A stretch of 64,000 bases of DNA from Odontesthes bonariensis (lineage: Eukaryota; Chordata; Actinopteri; Atheriniformes; Atherinopsidae). The DNA lies in NCBI RefSeq assembly GCF_027942865.1, contig NC_134510.1:27087209-27151208 (forward strand), given 5' to 3'. Positions 37,014 to 50,444 of this stretch are shown piece by piece. Both the position numbers and the translations under genes were made by a program. Each line of letters opens with the position of its first letter. The first letter of the stretch is position 1. The notes below the pieces were generated by a model. It did no database searches, had not been told where the DNA came from, and was given only the letters and a program-made list of their open reading frames with translations.

Positions 37014-38670
37014 TCAGCTCTCACCGTTGGTCTCTGCTTGTGAGGTTTGAAGCTGTCCCATCCCAAACTGCATCACCACTACAATCACCCCTACTTCAGC
37101 CAATAGGGTCCCTTTGCGCCTGGCTGATCTACATCCAGGTCAAGGATTCAACAGACGGGGTCAAACACCCCTTTGCTGTGGAGACAGAGACAGTGGCAGC
37201 CTTGTGCTGTGTTTGGCTGGGAACTCGAACCATGATTAGAAGACATGGCAAGAGGGGAAACGTTGATGGAGCCAGTAGTGCAAATAATAAAACCATATAT
37301 ATACTTTTTTTTTTTAATGAATCGATCAGTCTCAACTTGTGTTTTCACTTTCTATTACCTGTCTTGGGGAATAACTTCAAATACACAATATAAAGCTGCC
37401 CTTCTTTCAAAAAATGTTTTTTTTATTTTTTTCTTGACATATCACTGTGAACATTTGATGAAGTGAATGTTCAGTTTATTGCCTAAACGACTTCACAGAG
37501 ACATCAGAGGTGGTTTTGTGTTTCATGGTGCAAATAGTATTGGGTGCGAAAGCTAATGTCATGCTGGTTTGTGTGGCAGGGGACTGGCCATCATCCTCCT
37601 GTAGACTTTATTCCACTGTCCGCAGGTGTTCCTCCTACTGCCTTGATTGGATGGAGACTCGAGTCATCTTGTGGTAGCTCAAGCTTAAATCAGTCTCCTA
37701 TCGAAACGTGTCATCTAAAGCTGATAGACACTATAGCCTTCTGCCAGCCCACTGGGGCCGCTGTTATTGTATGTATACCCTGCAGCATATCGTACATCCT
37801 TCTGATGGGAGAAATTCTCTGCTTTTATTGGGGAGAGAGAATTAGATAAGGTGATCTTCTCGGAAGCCTTCTTCCGTGGTGCACCTCTGCACTATGTGCG
37901 TTTTTGGTCAGTCGCTACAGATTCTAAAGCACAGTTTTAAAATATGAGGACATTTTGTTAAAAAACCGCAAAAGCAAGATGGAATTTGTTGGGTCATTTG
38001 CTTCATGTTCAATTTCTGAATCAGAAAATGTATTTTGTGTATGAAACTGAGTTGTTGCTGTTTTTTTTAAGCTGCTCAACACAATTTTCAAATGGCGGTG
38101 TTTCCAGAGTTGTTGTTGAAATTTGCTTCATTGGTTTTGTCAGATCTCGTGGGTTTGATCAATCACACACAACGTTGAGGGAAGTTAAGTGAGTCACCGT
38201 GCTGATTTCGCCTCACGTTGAGCAGAGGGCATGTTTTTTTTCTGTGGCCTGCAGGTGGCAGCATATTGATGCATAAACATTTTCAGGAGGCCTCATATTC
38301 AAAGCAGTGCAGCTCTGAATAGCCTCTCAGCTGTGAGAGTCCTGTGGAAAAGTTGGAAAACTTCCCGGAACACCTCCTTTAGAAACAGACTGTTTCTAAA
38401 ACTGAACTGAAACAACTGTATTTTATTTGTTTGATACAAACACTTTCATCCAGAATCCGTCCACACCAGAAACATAATCATTGCAAACCTATGTTTTTTT
38501 TTACAGAAAGATGAGATGATATTAGTGCTGATAGTGGATCCTACAAACGCTGTCGGCCATTAATTACCTCGGATGTTTTCTTGACCCGCGCCTCCTGCAC
38601 TCCCAAATGACCGTCTCCCTTGGCTCCCTCTTGTTTCCACTGTCATGCACGCGCCCCTTTCTCTGTTGCA
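37014..38670. other. Non-coding region downstream of the retrovirus
   Basis: Continuation of the pre-insertion locus. No exon recognised. A CTCF-like CCTGCAGGTGGCAG lies at 38248-38261. Confidence 0.4.
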
Positions 38671-38671
38671 G

Positions 38672-38722
38672 CACCACAGCCACCGGGTCGTCATGGAAAC
38701 CACTGAGAGACACACGTCGAGG
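38672..38722 (+). other. Candidate small 5' exon A
   Basis: A pyrimidine-rich acceptor (CTCTGTTGCAG) and a donor (GTGAGG) bracket 51 bp that contains ATGGAAACCACTGAGAGAC. If coding, it would start METTERHTSR. No protein family is recognised; it may be an untranslated or spurious exon. Confidence 0.25.
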
Positions 38723-38938
38723 GTGAGGGATGGAGAGAGAAAGAGGAACAACGAGGGACACGGCGAGAGAGGGAGACATGAAAGGTTATGGTGTTACCAG
38801 ATCCCACCCAAACACCCCCACCTCCCGGTTTAATTCTGAGCCCCCAACCCACACCAGCCGGCCCCCCTTTCACCTACCTCTGCCTCCCCCGTACCCTCTC
38901 CCCCATCTTTTTTTGCTCTCCATCCCTCTCTTGTCCAG

Positions 38939-38988
38939 ACAGGCTGCTCGCATGGCGGGGATGGAGACGTTCACCGATGGAAGCACTG
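38939..38988 (+). other. Candidate small 5' exon B
   Basis: A long pyrimidine tract with TTGTCCAG precedes 50 bp containing ATGGCGGGGATGGAGACG and ending at CTG|GTAAAT. If coding it would begin MAGMETFTDGST. The splice sites are better than average, but the short peptide matches nothing I can name. By synteny it could belong to the gene after dedd2 (pou2f2 in human). Confidence 0.35.
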
Positions 38989-39559
38989 GTAAATTTTCAC
39001 ACCCACAAAAAAACAAACAAAAACAGGAGCGTTATTCTTGGGTTGGGGTGCGGGGATTTACTTTCCTCCATGTGTCTTTTAACCTCTCATTAGCTGCACT
39101 ACACACCACCCCTTCCTCCTCTCACCTTCTCAAATCACAAATCGTTCTGCTCTATTCAAAACGGAAAAGGTTTGAGTCCACTTGCAGGGGAGTCCGACTT
39201 CCCTCCCGGCTGCGTCCCGGGGAGAGGCACCAAGAGAGAGGAGAGAGGAGTAGAAAAATATCGGTCCTAATGATTTTTCTGTGCTGGGCTGGGCTTTTTT
39301 CTTTTTTATTGATTAGAAAGAAATTAATTCATGGGGGCAACCCTCGTGTTCTGACTCTCACTCTCAGCTCTACCTCACTCCCTCTCCTGTCCTCCCTTGC
39401 TCCTTTGCTCCGAGGACGAATAGCGTTGTGTCTTCTTGGCTGCTCTGCATGTTGTAATATCGCGGGAATATTTGATTCGTGTTATGCATGGGCTGTACGC
39501 GGAGGGCTCGCGGCACACCTGCACCTGTAATGCTCTCAGCACCAGCGTCGTCATCTCTG

Positions 39560-40330
39560 TCTCTTATAAGCGACTGGAGGGAATGTGTGTAGGTTGTCAT
39601 TGTTGCCGAGCGCATCGCTCACACTTGAATTCACGCGTTTCTGCGGGCACGGAGGTTTGGTTCGAGGGGAGAAAAGATGAGAGACAAGTCACGCAATTTG
39701 CACAATTTAGCCTCTCCTGCTCTTTGTTGTGTGAATCCTGACGTGTGAAAGGCCAGGAGGTAGCCTACTAGCTCTCTCAGCACATGTGGGTGTGCGCGCA
39801 GGCCGGTGCGTCAGGGGGCAACCGGTGCTTTTATTTGTGCATATTCTAACCGGTAGTTTACAGACAGACTCACCTGCCCTGAGGGGTTCTTAATCAGTGG
39901 GGTCGATATCTGCTCGTTGCAGTCCCGATGCCCGTAGACAGCACAATACCACCTCAGGATGGAGGGTTTACACGCCGCCGAAGGGAAATCGATGGACAGA
40001 CTGAGTTAATTATGAGAAAATCAATTAAAAGGAGGGGAACTATGGGCTTTATAAGGCCGAGAAGCGGGCTCGCACCGACAGAGGAGAGGGTGAGAGCAGC
40101 CGGAGGAGAGCCTTCCAGCCGGTGCTTCCCTCTCTGCCTGGCCGCTGCGCTCCTGTTCTCCGCCGGCTGCCTGCACGGTGCTCGGTTGGTTCCGTGCTGC
40201 AAACACGTGGCATAGCCCTGCATCCTATATCACATGGCACCAACATGTTTAACCACCCCGAAAACCATAGGATATCTGCGACTAATGTGATCATTTGATT
40301 GTCGCTCAGCCTTGCTGCTACACACACCTC
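39560..40330 (+). promoter_or_regulatory. CpG-rich, promoter-like region
   Basis: CpG-dense sequence with a TATA/CArG-like CTTTATAAGG near 40049-40058, followed by GCGGGCTCGCACCGACAGAGG. Open frames here are arginine-rich artefacts of base composition. It may be a 5' exon or promoter of the downstream gene. Confidence 0.35.
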
Positions 40331-40339
40331 AGATATTAA

Positions 40340-41278
40340 TCCCCGATTATCGCCGCTGATGTGAAGTTTGGGTTTGTTTCCCAGACACGTTTCTGCCCGC
40401 ATGACCTTTGCTTTGCCAGAAAACCAGCCAACTGCTGTGAGATGCTCTTTCGGCCCGTGTGTCAAATAAGACCTTAGGCTAATGAGCAGACATGTGGTTT
40501 GATACGACACGTTCATCCTTTAAAAAAAAAAAAACAAAAAAAAACACACACCATCAGATATCTCACGGTGTGCGTTTTTTTTTCTTTCATTTTTGGTGGT
40601 AAATACAGCATTTTGAGGTATTGCCTCAGATTATCTTAATTATGTGTGCCGCAGGGAAGAACCACGTGTGCTTCCAAGTTTGCAGGTGTGTGTGAAGTCT
40701 TACGTTACACGTGGTACTGTGAGTGTGCGTCATCATACAGTGTCATGTAAATGAACTGAACAATGTGTAGCCTCCCGTAGCCTTAATGTTAACACTTTAA
40801 AGTTGTGATTTTAAAGGTGAAGAAGTAAACCGCAGTGTCCCTATTACGGGACTAATGATCTAATGATCAGCTTTAAGGGCCCAGCTCACATCTCTCTCTC
40901 TCTCTGTTTACGTATTTTCAGTGGCTCCAAAAATCGTCTCATCAAAACTGACGACTCTGTTGCATGTTCGTTTCTGCTGCTCTGTGAAGCACATCATGCA
41001 GAGTATTTCCACTTTATTCAGAGGATTGCTCTTTAAGTTGCAGTTAAAAGGAAAAGCGTGACAATGCATGCATGCATACAGCCTGCTGTTTGTAGGCTAC
41101 TTTGGTTCGTTTTGGGGTTTTTTTTTTTGTTGAAGGCTTTTCTTAAAGTGGGCACCATTATGATTGATTTGATTTCTTCTCAAAGTCTTCTACAATAACA
41201 TGAATAAATGGCTTAAGTCGGATAAATATATTGCCATTGGGAGCTGTAGCCTCGTCCTTAACTTTTCATTTGTATCTG

Positions 41279-41350
<72 letters not shown>

Positions 41351-43370
41351 TGTGTGTAATAGGTTAATAATAAACCTGTGTTTTTGTATTTTCTCAGTAA
41401 ATCCGTGAAGATTTGTCATTTAAATATCGCTTAAATATGATCTGAGGCTAAGCTAAAACCAAGAGATGAAAGTCAGTGGAATTATTTTTGTGTTGCACTT
41501 GAAACGAGAACTTTGAACACCGTTTCTTTGCTTGAAATGTAAAATAATTTAAATGAAATACGTTTAAAAATAGCTGCGTTACCTGCTTGACAGAAACACC
41601 CGAATCTCAGTTATCAAGTCAAACATTTTGAAGCTCATTCCGCTTTCCCGGTGGACACGTTCACACTTTATATTTAGATCTCATCAGCGAATATGTAAAC
41701 ACGGATGCAGATTGTTTCACAAATTGATATTTCAATGCCACGTGTCCGAGTTTATTTTTCACTCTTTTTGAGTGTCAGTGCTCGTCTTTGCAACCCCCCC
41801 CCCCCTTTTTTTTTTTTTTTGCGAAGGCCGTATGCATATAATTCAAATAAAAAACATTATTCAATATCTATTTCTAATTCAGTTGGTTAGGGAAAACAAA
41901 GAGTGTAATCTACTATTTAGTGGAGTTAATATTTGATGATTTCGAGTTTAGCTTTTTGAGAAGTTCAGTGAGATTTTGAAACTGTCATTTCCATATTTAA
42001 CCACCAAGGCCCCATTTTTGTCCCTCGTTTTCCTGCACGTGCGATACTTTTAGTTCAGTGATCATCACAACTGTAAAGCTGTTAATTACAGATGTTTTCA
42101 GCTCCAGGCACGTGACACCATGCAATCTCATGCGGGTGTGTTTCTTTTTGAAAGAGCTGTTAGATCATCTTTGCATTAAAGGATGGAGTCACAGCTGTTT
42201 GAGAACACATTTTTGTGTATTTCCTTTTCTTAAAAAAAAAAAGAGGAAAATTATGTCCAAATGTCCCCGCTTATAAGAAAAGCTTAAGAGCTCCAGATTT
42301 GATCATTTCCCCGCTTACAATAAAAATGTTCTAATAATGTTTCGTAAATGTGATCGGTTCCTCAGGATATGGGCAGTTTATTCATCCACGAACCAACGTA
42401 TGTACATTTAAGGACATCTGAAATTGAATTTCTTAAATCGCAATTTGCTAATTCTGCATGATTAAAGATCGTTTTACGGGGGAATTGTCCCATTTCATCG
42501 GTTATCAAGTCCCGCAGATGAGCTGAGGCTGTTCTGGAGAACCTGACATCCTATCCTGCATCTTATCGACTTCCAACAGACCGTCACAACCGATACGTTC
42601 AATTTTACGGTTTATGTAAACGTCTGTCCCAAAGCTCGCTTCATAAACGGATTGTTAGCTCAGTTTTGATGTTACACAGCGACGTCGCTCCTGTAAGGCT
42701 TTGATGTAGTTTTTTTCTATTCATTATCGCCATTTCTGCGCACGACTCTCCTCCCAGAGTTCAGTTTGTAGGCTATCAAACAGCAGAGGCCACACGAAAT
42801 GAATCCATTTTTCTGCGCACGGCTCTCGTCCCAAATGGTGCGGCAGCTCTCCGTGTCCCGGCGCACAATGAGCTAATGACCTGCGGGTCAAAGGTCGTTT
42901 GGCCAGTTCCTCAATTAAGGCGGAGAGATTGCAGTTGCACGACGCATCGTTTTTGTGACAAGAAGGGTGCCAGCAGTGGCCGGTACACAGAATATATGAA
43001 TGTAGGATTTGACCGAACTGGCAAACTATTAGACAAAACGTCAAACGCTCTCCACAGTGCACAGATGTTTTCAAAGGCAATTCTGAAAGAGTTCGGTTTT
43101 TTAAAATTTTATTTGTAGCATCATACTGAAAAATATTAATTTCTAACGCTCACATTTTTCATGTTTTAAATTCAGTCTGTGTTCCCAATGTGATGTTTTA
43201 CTTTAATAAGCAATGTGTTGAAAAAAATATTCATTTTAAAAAGCTCTGATACATGAAACATAAAGAGGAACAGCACAGCCAAACACACTGACCATATTTA
43301 GGTAGGAAATGACCACAAAAAGTCAGGAGCAATGTAAAAAAAAAAAACTAAATTATGTATTGTCTATATG
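40340..43370. other. Non-coding region, possible long intron
   Basis: No gene recognised. It contains the GT/GA microsatellite at 41282, a C-run/T-run junction near 41792-41820 and a CpG-richer patch about 42480-42900. Confidence 0.35.
41282..41351. repeat. Compound (GT)n(GA)n microsatellite
   Basis: About 28 GT units followed by about 6 GA units. Confidence 0.95.
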
Positions 43371-43375
43371 TGGTT

Positions 43376-43450
<75 letters not shown>
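43376..43450. repeat. Compound (GT)n(GA)n microsatellite
   Basis: About 12 GT units followed by about 25 GA units. Confidence 0.95.
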
Positions 43451-43457
<7 letters not shown>

Positions 43458-44221
43458 GGCTGTCTTTCCCCTGCAAGATTGTGTTTTTTCCCCCCATAGT
43501 CATGTATCAATTGTGGTTATTGAATGTAATCAATGGGCAATTCAAAATCATCGTTGCATCGATTAGCTGATAAATGGTGGTAGGATTAATCATCTGAGAA
43601 ACATCCCGTTATCGATAGCGTTGTCTTTCTTAACTTGACCGCACAGCCAGTATGGCAGCTGCACAGGCCGAGGCTTCAGCCTCGCAGACAGGACTTCAAT
43701 AAGTGACAAAAGAGAGGTGATAAATTGATCAAAAATGACCACAATGAAACAGGCCTCTTGTGAGGCCACACATGTCCATTATGTGAGAGTGTCTGCGGGT
43801 TTGTGGTTGGAATACATCAAGGTTTCAGGGTCAAGGTTCAGCTTCATCCCAGACTGATGACCCTGCAGACTGACTGACCTCTGAGGCTGTAACAGCTGGG
43901 GGAGGAGGCAGCGTACTGGACCAGCCAGGGACCAGAGGGAAAAGGTGGACTGTGAGGATGTGAAATTTAGGACAGAAGGGAGAAAAGTACGAGCAAATGG
44001 GGGGGTTTAAAGAAGAAACAGATGTGTATGGAGCCTTGGTGGAACTTGAATATTTCCTTTTGGATTTTGTCGATACATCCCGCTTTGGTCTCCCCTGGTT
44101 TTTGTGCTCAGCTTTAGTTTGAAGCAGTGAATTAACACCTGACCCCAGATTCTGACCCCACCCCCTACATTCGAGCTACCCCCTCCAGATTAGCAAATAT
44201 GTGCTATCTAGCCTGGACACG

Positions 44222-44223
<2 letters not shown>

Positions 44224-44310
<87 letters not shown>

Positions 44311-44311
44311 G
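44224..44311. repeat. Compound (CT)n(CA)n microsatellite
   Basis: About 36 CT units followed by about 8 CA units, the reverse complement of a GT-then-GA array. Confidence 0.95.
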
Positions 44312-45828
44312 TATACACAGCTACAGCAACACATAAACACAATCACACATGAACACACGTAACTACTCAATGTAAAGAGAGTAAAAAATCAAACACTGCA
44401 GCGTGCGTATAATATCCACACAACCTTCTCACATCTCATCGTCTGTCCACATCTAATTCTCCAGAGTGGAGCTTCAGTGTGTCACTGCTTGTCACCCTAA
44501 CGGTCAGTCTGTAATAGCTATCTCCCCCCACCACACAATGTCCAGGGAGGCAGTCTCAAACACACACTGACCCTCATCCATTTTACCTGCAAGGCGTAGC
44601 TCTGCTGCCTCACTCGTGGACCCGGGACGTGCTCCCACCCTGGCATCCCGACACCACCCGTAGCTTTCCTTCATACCAATTTATACCTCAGTCCTTTCGA
44701 TTTATTCCAGTTGATAAGCACAACTACTGAAGAAGTGGTTCGATCTGATGTGTCTGCAGTATAGTCGGAAGTTCAGACGAGCTATAAAGGGCAAAAAAAA
44801 TCCTCGTGCCGAAAGAAACTTTTTTAGTAGAACGACTGGTTTATAGCTGCACACTGTGATGCAGGGAGCTTGTGTTTAGTTGCAAGAATAAGCATTTACC
44901 AACATCTTCCAGGCACACCTAAAGAAATCTGCAATTTAAAATAAAATGAGCTCATCTCTAAACAACAGGAGTATCTCAAATATAGTGTAATAATATACAG
45001 CTTAGAATGAAGTCATTTAACTGAATTTGTAATTCAGCAGTTTTATTTCTTCTGCTGTAAAGCTTCAGAGTCTTTATATGTCAGCATTGTACATCTCAAC
45101 CAATCTGCTATGAATAGTTTTCTTTGTTTATTAAGCAAATATTATTTTTAAATTAAATTAAATTCAGTCTAAAACATAAGAAATTGTGGCAAATGCTGAA
45201 GATGCCAGAATTGTTGGGTTGGTTAAATGTTTATCTTTATCCTCATTTCTAAATATGAGACAGGCACCAGGTCCATTCTCAAAGCGGTGCAGATATAACC
45301 AGTAGTGTTTAGTAATTTTCCTTGTCAGATAATTGACATTTTTTTTAATATTTAATTAAACTGTTTGGTGTCCATTTTATACTTTGAATTGAGAATTTGT
45401 CAGAGGAGGACTGAGGGGAAAGAGAGGGCAAAATGAATGCAGCAAAGACCACCGGCTGAACTTGAACTTGACATGTTGTGGTTCACGGTCGGCACACCTA
45501 TCCCCCTACCATCCTATTATTAGATTAGTCAGAGATAATTTGATGATCACAATCAGTTTTTCTTCTCACGAAATAATCAGCGAATTGACAAAAATGTTCC
45601 AGCACTGTAAGATTAAGTGTGAATCAGCAGTAGAAATTAGTTTCTACTTACTTATAGAAGAAACCTTTTAGTGGATTTTGTACACTTATGGTTACTGGTA
45701 CTCTCAGCACCTTTTAATTCCTCTCATCCCAGCAAGTATTCAGGTTCTGTTTTTTGGCTGCGTCATGTGTAGTACCCACTGTGCACTGCAGGACCACATC
45801 CTCTTCCTTTTCATCCCATCTCCCTCAG

Positions 45829-45875
45829 CTTCCTCCGGGCTATTGTACCGAACTGATGGCCGCTCAGGCCGACAG
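45829..45875 (+). other. Candidate small exon C
   Basis: 47 bp between TCCCTCAG and GTGAGG, containing ATGGCCGCTCAGGCCGAC. Splice signals are good, but there is no recognised protein. Base composition is richer in GC than its surroundings. Confidence 0.25.
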
Positions 45876-46919
45876 GTGAGGGGGGTTCTTGGCTTGGCTG
45901 GTCAGCAGAATTTGTAGTGCCCATCCACTGCCTGTGAGTGTCAGCAGAGAGCAGCCAGTGTGTCTGGCTTGATTAGGTTTCCTACCTATCTTCCCACTGT
46001 GTCAGACAGAGGAGGAAGGCGGCAGAGAGGGGGAGAGCAGCGGGAAGTTGCCCAGAGGAGAGGGAGGACAACAGAGGAAGCAGGAAAAACACATCTTTTT
46101 ATCCCTGCTCTCTCCGTCAAAAACCCTGTAGCCTACAGTTTCCTCTTGCTGTGTCTCTTATTCTCTAGTTTTGTGCTTCTCCATCCCGCCCGCCTCTTAC
46201 TTTGTCCTCATCTCACCAAAACCCCTAATCCTCCTCCTTTTACCCCACACTCATTCCTTAATCCCAAATCTCCTTTTCCCTCTCTACCAGCCCTTTTTCA
46301 ATTGTTCTCCATGTACCTCTCTTTCACTTCACCCCCCTTTTCTCTGTCGATCACATTGGAACATGCTCCCTTTCAGCATAACTCTTTTACACACTCCAGA
46401 TGACTGCGCTTATTTTCTCCTCAGCATTTTTTTTCCCTCCTGTTCACGCTATCACCCACACATTCTCTATTTTCAAATACCTCTCTGCCTGGCCTTTCTT
46501 TTCACTGTGTTACTTCCTGTTTACACCACTGTTTCGTTTAATTGTTTCCGTCAAAGTCAAAACTAATTTCATGAAGACTTGTTGCGAGATCATTTTTTCT
46601 TTGTAGAAACAACTCCGATGCAGTTGTCAGAAAGCGCCTGCCGGTGACAGCCCCCCCCCCCGTCCCAAGCAAGCTCACACCAATTTTACTCAGTGCAGCC
46701 ATTTTGTTGGATGTGGTCAATTTTCTGTGATTTAGCCTCAGTGATTTTCAGCTCATCAGTTTCTCTGTTGTGTGAGAGTTCAGCTGCGTTGCCATGTACA
46801 CCTCCACATTTTAGCCTTATGTGAGGACTAAATATGAAGATTTGGAGCATTTCCCATCATGAATTACATTACAGAATCACTGAGTATCATCAGTTAGTGT
46901 TACACACACCAGGTGCAAA

Positions 46920-48270
46920 CTCAGTGTGCTTAAAAACAGCTCAAAGCAACAAAAAAGTACAAATGATAAAAACATAAATAGAAATGAATGTATGAAATAT
47001 GTAAGAACAAATAGGATAGAAACATAAACATTTTACATACACACTTTAAACCAAACTGAAAGCACAATAGAAAAAACATGTTTTCAGGGTTCTTGTGGCA
47101 GAGAAATTTAAAAAACAGGATCATAATGACTGAAAGCACCATGAGCCAAATTAGGTTTTATACTCCATAAGATGAGAAGACCTTTACATGATGATCTTAA
47201 GGCTTTATCAGGAAAGTAATCAGTGAGCATTTCAACAGGATAGGAGGAAACCAGGCCATTCATATGTTAAAAATAATCCATATTATTTAAAGATATTAAT
47301 ATTAAGAATACATATCTTAAAATAGATTAATTGTTTAAGCCAAATCCAGCGAGGAGAGGTCAAGATAGGAGTGATTTGCTTACTCCTTTAATATTTTTAT
47401 GCTTTACTAACAAGTATGTTAGAATAATAATCAACTTGAAATAAAAGCATGATCCAACTTTGCTGAATCAGACTGTGACTGGAGGGATCTAACTTTAGAT
47501 GTGTTTCTAATTTGATACAAAGCTGTCTTAGAGATATTACAGATCACTTTACAGATTAGGCTTTGGTTTTTGACACGATCACTGGGTTTAACCAACATAG
47601 GAGTTGGTCTCAAAGACTAAAATATTCTCTGTTTTGTAATCATTCGGCTGTAAGAAATTCATGGACATATTTTATATGAGAAATTAATTGGATGATATCA
47701 TTCACAGGGTAAAGTTGGTTGGCAGAAACAGATATGTGTAACTGCGTGTCATCAGTACTGTCTAATAACAACCCAAAGGGGAGCACATACAAATTTAACA
47801 GTACAGGACCAAGAATTGATCCTTGTGGGACTCCATGAATAATGCCGACTTTGTCAGATTGAAAGTTACCAGTAGACTCTGGGAAGGTTCTACCAGCAGG
47901 GGTTGATAGTCAGTTAAAAACACTGCCTGCATTACAGGATCAACTGTTATCACAGACTGCTCTGAGGTCAAGAAGTACCAGGATAGAAATGTAGTTGTCT
48001 GAACTAATTTTCGGATCAATAACAACTTTGACCAGGACTGTTTCTGTGCTGTGATTAACTCTAAAGACTGGTGAATCTGTGTAGTGTAGATATATGTGTA
48101 ACTGTTGATAAACAACTGTTTGATTGAGCATTTCTTTCACTAAGATGATAAATGAAAAGGGAGAGAAATTAAGTAGAAGTTGGAACCTCAGTGAAAAAGT
48201 AGTTTCACGGCTCAAGTTTTTTTTTTTTATGAGAGCAGGCGGTAATTTCACCCCTGAGTTTAACCGCACA
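46920..48270 (-). mobile_element. Decayed LINE reverse transcriptase (L2/Rex1-like), minus strand
   Basis: Minus-strand translation gives, in order from 48.27 kb downward: a FRVNHSTETVLVKVV block and LVLLDLRAV (about 47.94-48.07 kb), GVPQGSILGPVLLNLYVLP (about 47.78-47.84 kb), a DDTQLHISV block (near 47.74 kb) and a late region ending AKLDHAFISS (about 47.43 kb). These are the conserved reverse transcriptase blocks of L2/CR1/Rex1-group LINEs. Stops and frame shifts between blocks show it is dead. The catalytic Y/FADD box has decayed before its DD. The plus strand here encodes nothing. Confidence 0.85.
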
Positions 48271-48279
48271 ATGTTTCAC

Positions 48280-50388
48280 AAATTGTGTGCCATGCCACCT
48301 CAGCATGGCTCATATTATTCAGATAACACGAAAGCTTCTGTCACATTCAACAAAATAGGATATGTTTCCTTAATCTGTCAATGGCTGCGGCCCTGAAAGA
48401 CTTCACTTTGGCTGAGCAATGAAAGGCTCAAAAACATCAATATGGCTGAGCAGGATAAGAAGAAAGGGGCCATATTCCTGGTCTGTATCACATTCCCTCC
48501 ATATCCCCCTATTTGTATGGTGCAGATATTGGGTCTCAAGCGAGAAATCAGGATTGCGTTCTCCCTGAATGGCAGCATTCGTCTGTTGAAGTGGAATAGG
48601 AATGTTATACGGAACCAATGCATCCGGACTTGCCTGGACATCTCAACAATAATAACACTTCACACTTTCTCCTCTTCCTCTCTATCGCTCTCCCCCCATG
48701 ACTCTCCCCCCACAGTAAGTTTCTCACCCTCCATCCCCATCATAACCACGACAGTGTGGCGGAAGAGGTTTGGATTAGGCCTAAACATACAATCATGTCG
48801 GCCATGACTGCCGGCTGCTCCTGTGGGGTCCACCATGAAAATAAAGTAGGCTATGTGAGGAGGAGAAAAGAAAAAACAAACAGGAAATCCAGTCAACTTC
48901 ATACACCTCTCACTTCCATTTTCTTTGTGCGTTTAATGTGTGAAAAAGGATTGCTGAACGGATGTCAAGAAACTAGAAGAAAAGGGAAAGGAAAAGGCAG
49001 TTATCCTTGCTTTCCCTCGCCTGTCACACTACAATGTGCATGGTTGATAACTAATTCAGAAAACATGCATGGGCTGGGTTTAGCTTTTCAAATAACTTGT
49101 ACGTCTGAATGCGATTTAAAGGGTGTTTTATGCAGCTGCCTGTAGCTGATCAATGCTGTTCCTCTTGTCACACTGTAAGGATATCACATTGATATACAGT
49201 AATTCAACACAGGGCGAAGGAACCCTTTTGCTTTGTCTACAGATAACATTTGGTTTGCAGAGTATGATGTATATGGATGGAGTTTGCGACTGTATTGTAG
49301 TCAGTAACTGTCAGTGCAGAGAACAACCCTGCAGACAGTGATTTCACCAATGCACAGTCGCTGCCTTTGCCTCCTGTCTTTTTTCCCCCTCGCTCATCCT
49401 ATTTTCAGCCTTTCATTTTTTACACAAGGGGAAAATGAGGAAGAACAAAACCAACATATGAAAACTAAAACACGACAGAAAGGGAAGGGATGGGGAGGGA
49501 GGGGAGGAGGAACAGAGGAAGGAGAGGCAATCTCAGAAAACAAGAGGGCTTTCAAAAGTAAGGGATGAAAGCTAGTCAGGCTGTTATTTTTGAAAAATGA
49601 TCCTTGTGTAGTGCTCCTTTTAAGAGCCAGGTACATATTATTTTATCTTCCTGAGGAGACTCTGCAAGGTGTTTTGGCACAAAAGAACTCAGCAATGGTT
49701 CCCTTTAAGTTGTTCACTTTGTTGTCCTTCATATTATTTTTGACAGGTGCATTTCAAATTATTTCGCTTCTCTCTGAAGTCTTTTTCTAATCAGCTCTTT
49801 TGGTTTCTTTAGCAAGGTAGTGGAATGCATAATTTACTGCCCTTTACTATCACAATGCTTTGGGAGCACATTACTGAGAAATGGTCAAATTCACGCTGAA
49901 CTGGAAACGTGCCACCATGTTACGAACGCACAGACACAGGCATGCTCTGCACCTCTTACCGCTCCCCTTAATGGAGGCCGGTGCTGGCTGGCCGGTGGCG
50001 TCAACAGAGTCGTTTTAGCCCCCTCCTCCCTTGACCCTTAAAGCTTAGGATCCCATTATTTGCCTTGTTTTTAATGCGACATCTGACTCAGAAAAAATAT
50101 ATATATTGTCACGATTACTACTGTTTAAGCACCTGCTTAAATCAGCTCAGGAATCATGGTTTCTTTACCACGCTTCAAGGGAGGGTGTGTAAACAAATAC
50201 AAATTGGGACCAAATAATTATGAACATCGATATTCAGTGTTGTATTTATGTGAAATAATTTGCTAAATGAGATGCTTTCTCCTTTGTGGACACAGCAATA
50301 CCTTCAAAAGACCTTTGAGTGTGTGCGTGTTCTCATCCTGAGGAATTTCCCACATCATTACAGCTGCACAGATGTTTGTATTGGAATG

Positions 50389-50444
<56 letters not shown>

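Noticed and set aside
38730..39530. 266-codon open frame on the plus strand
   Set aside because: Longest frame in the right half, but its start is an E/R/G low-complexity run, its middle is P/L/S from pyrimidine tracts, and it has no domain. It crosses better splice signals. Treated as chance.
43309..43570. Plus-strand frames rich in Arg-Glu repeats
   Set aside because: Translation of the GA microsatellite.
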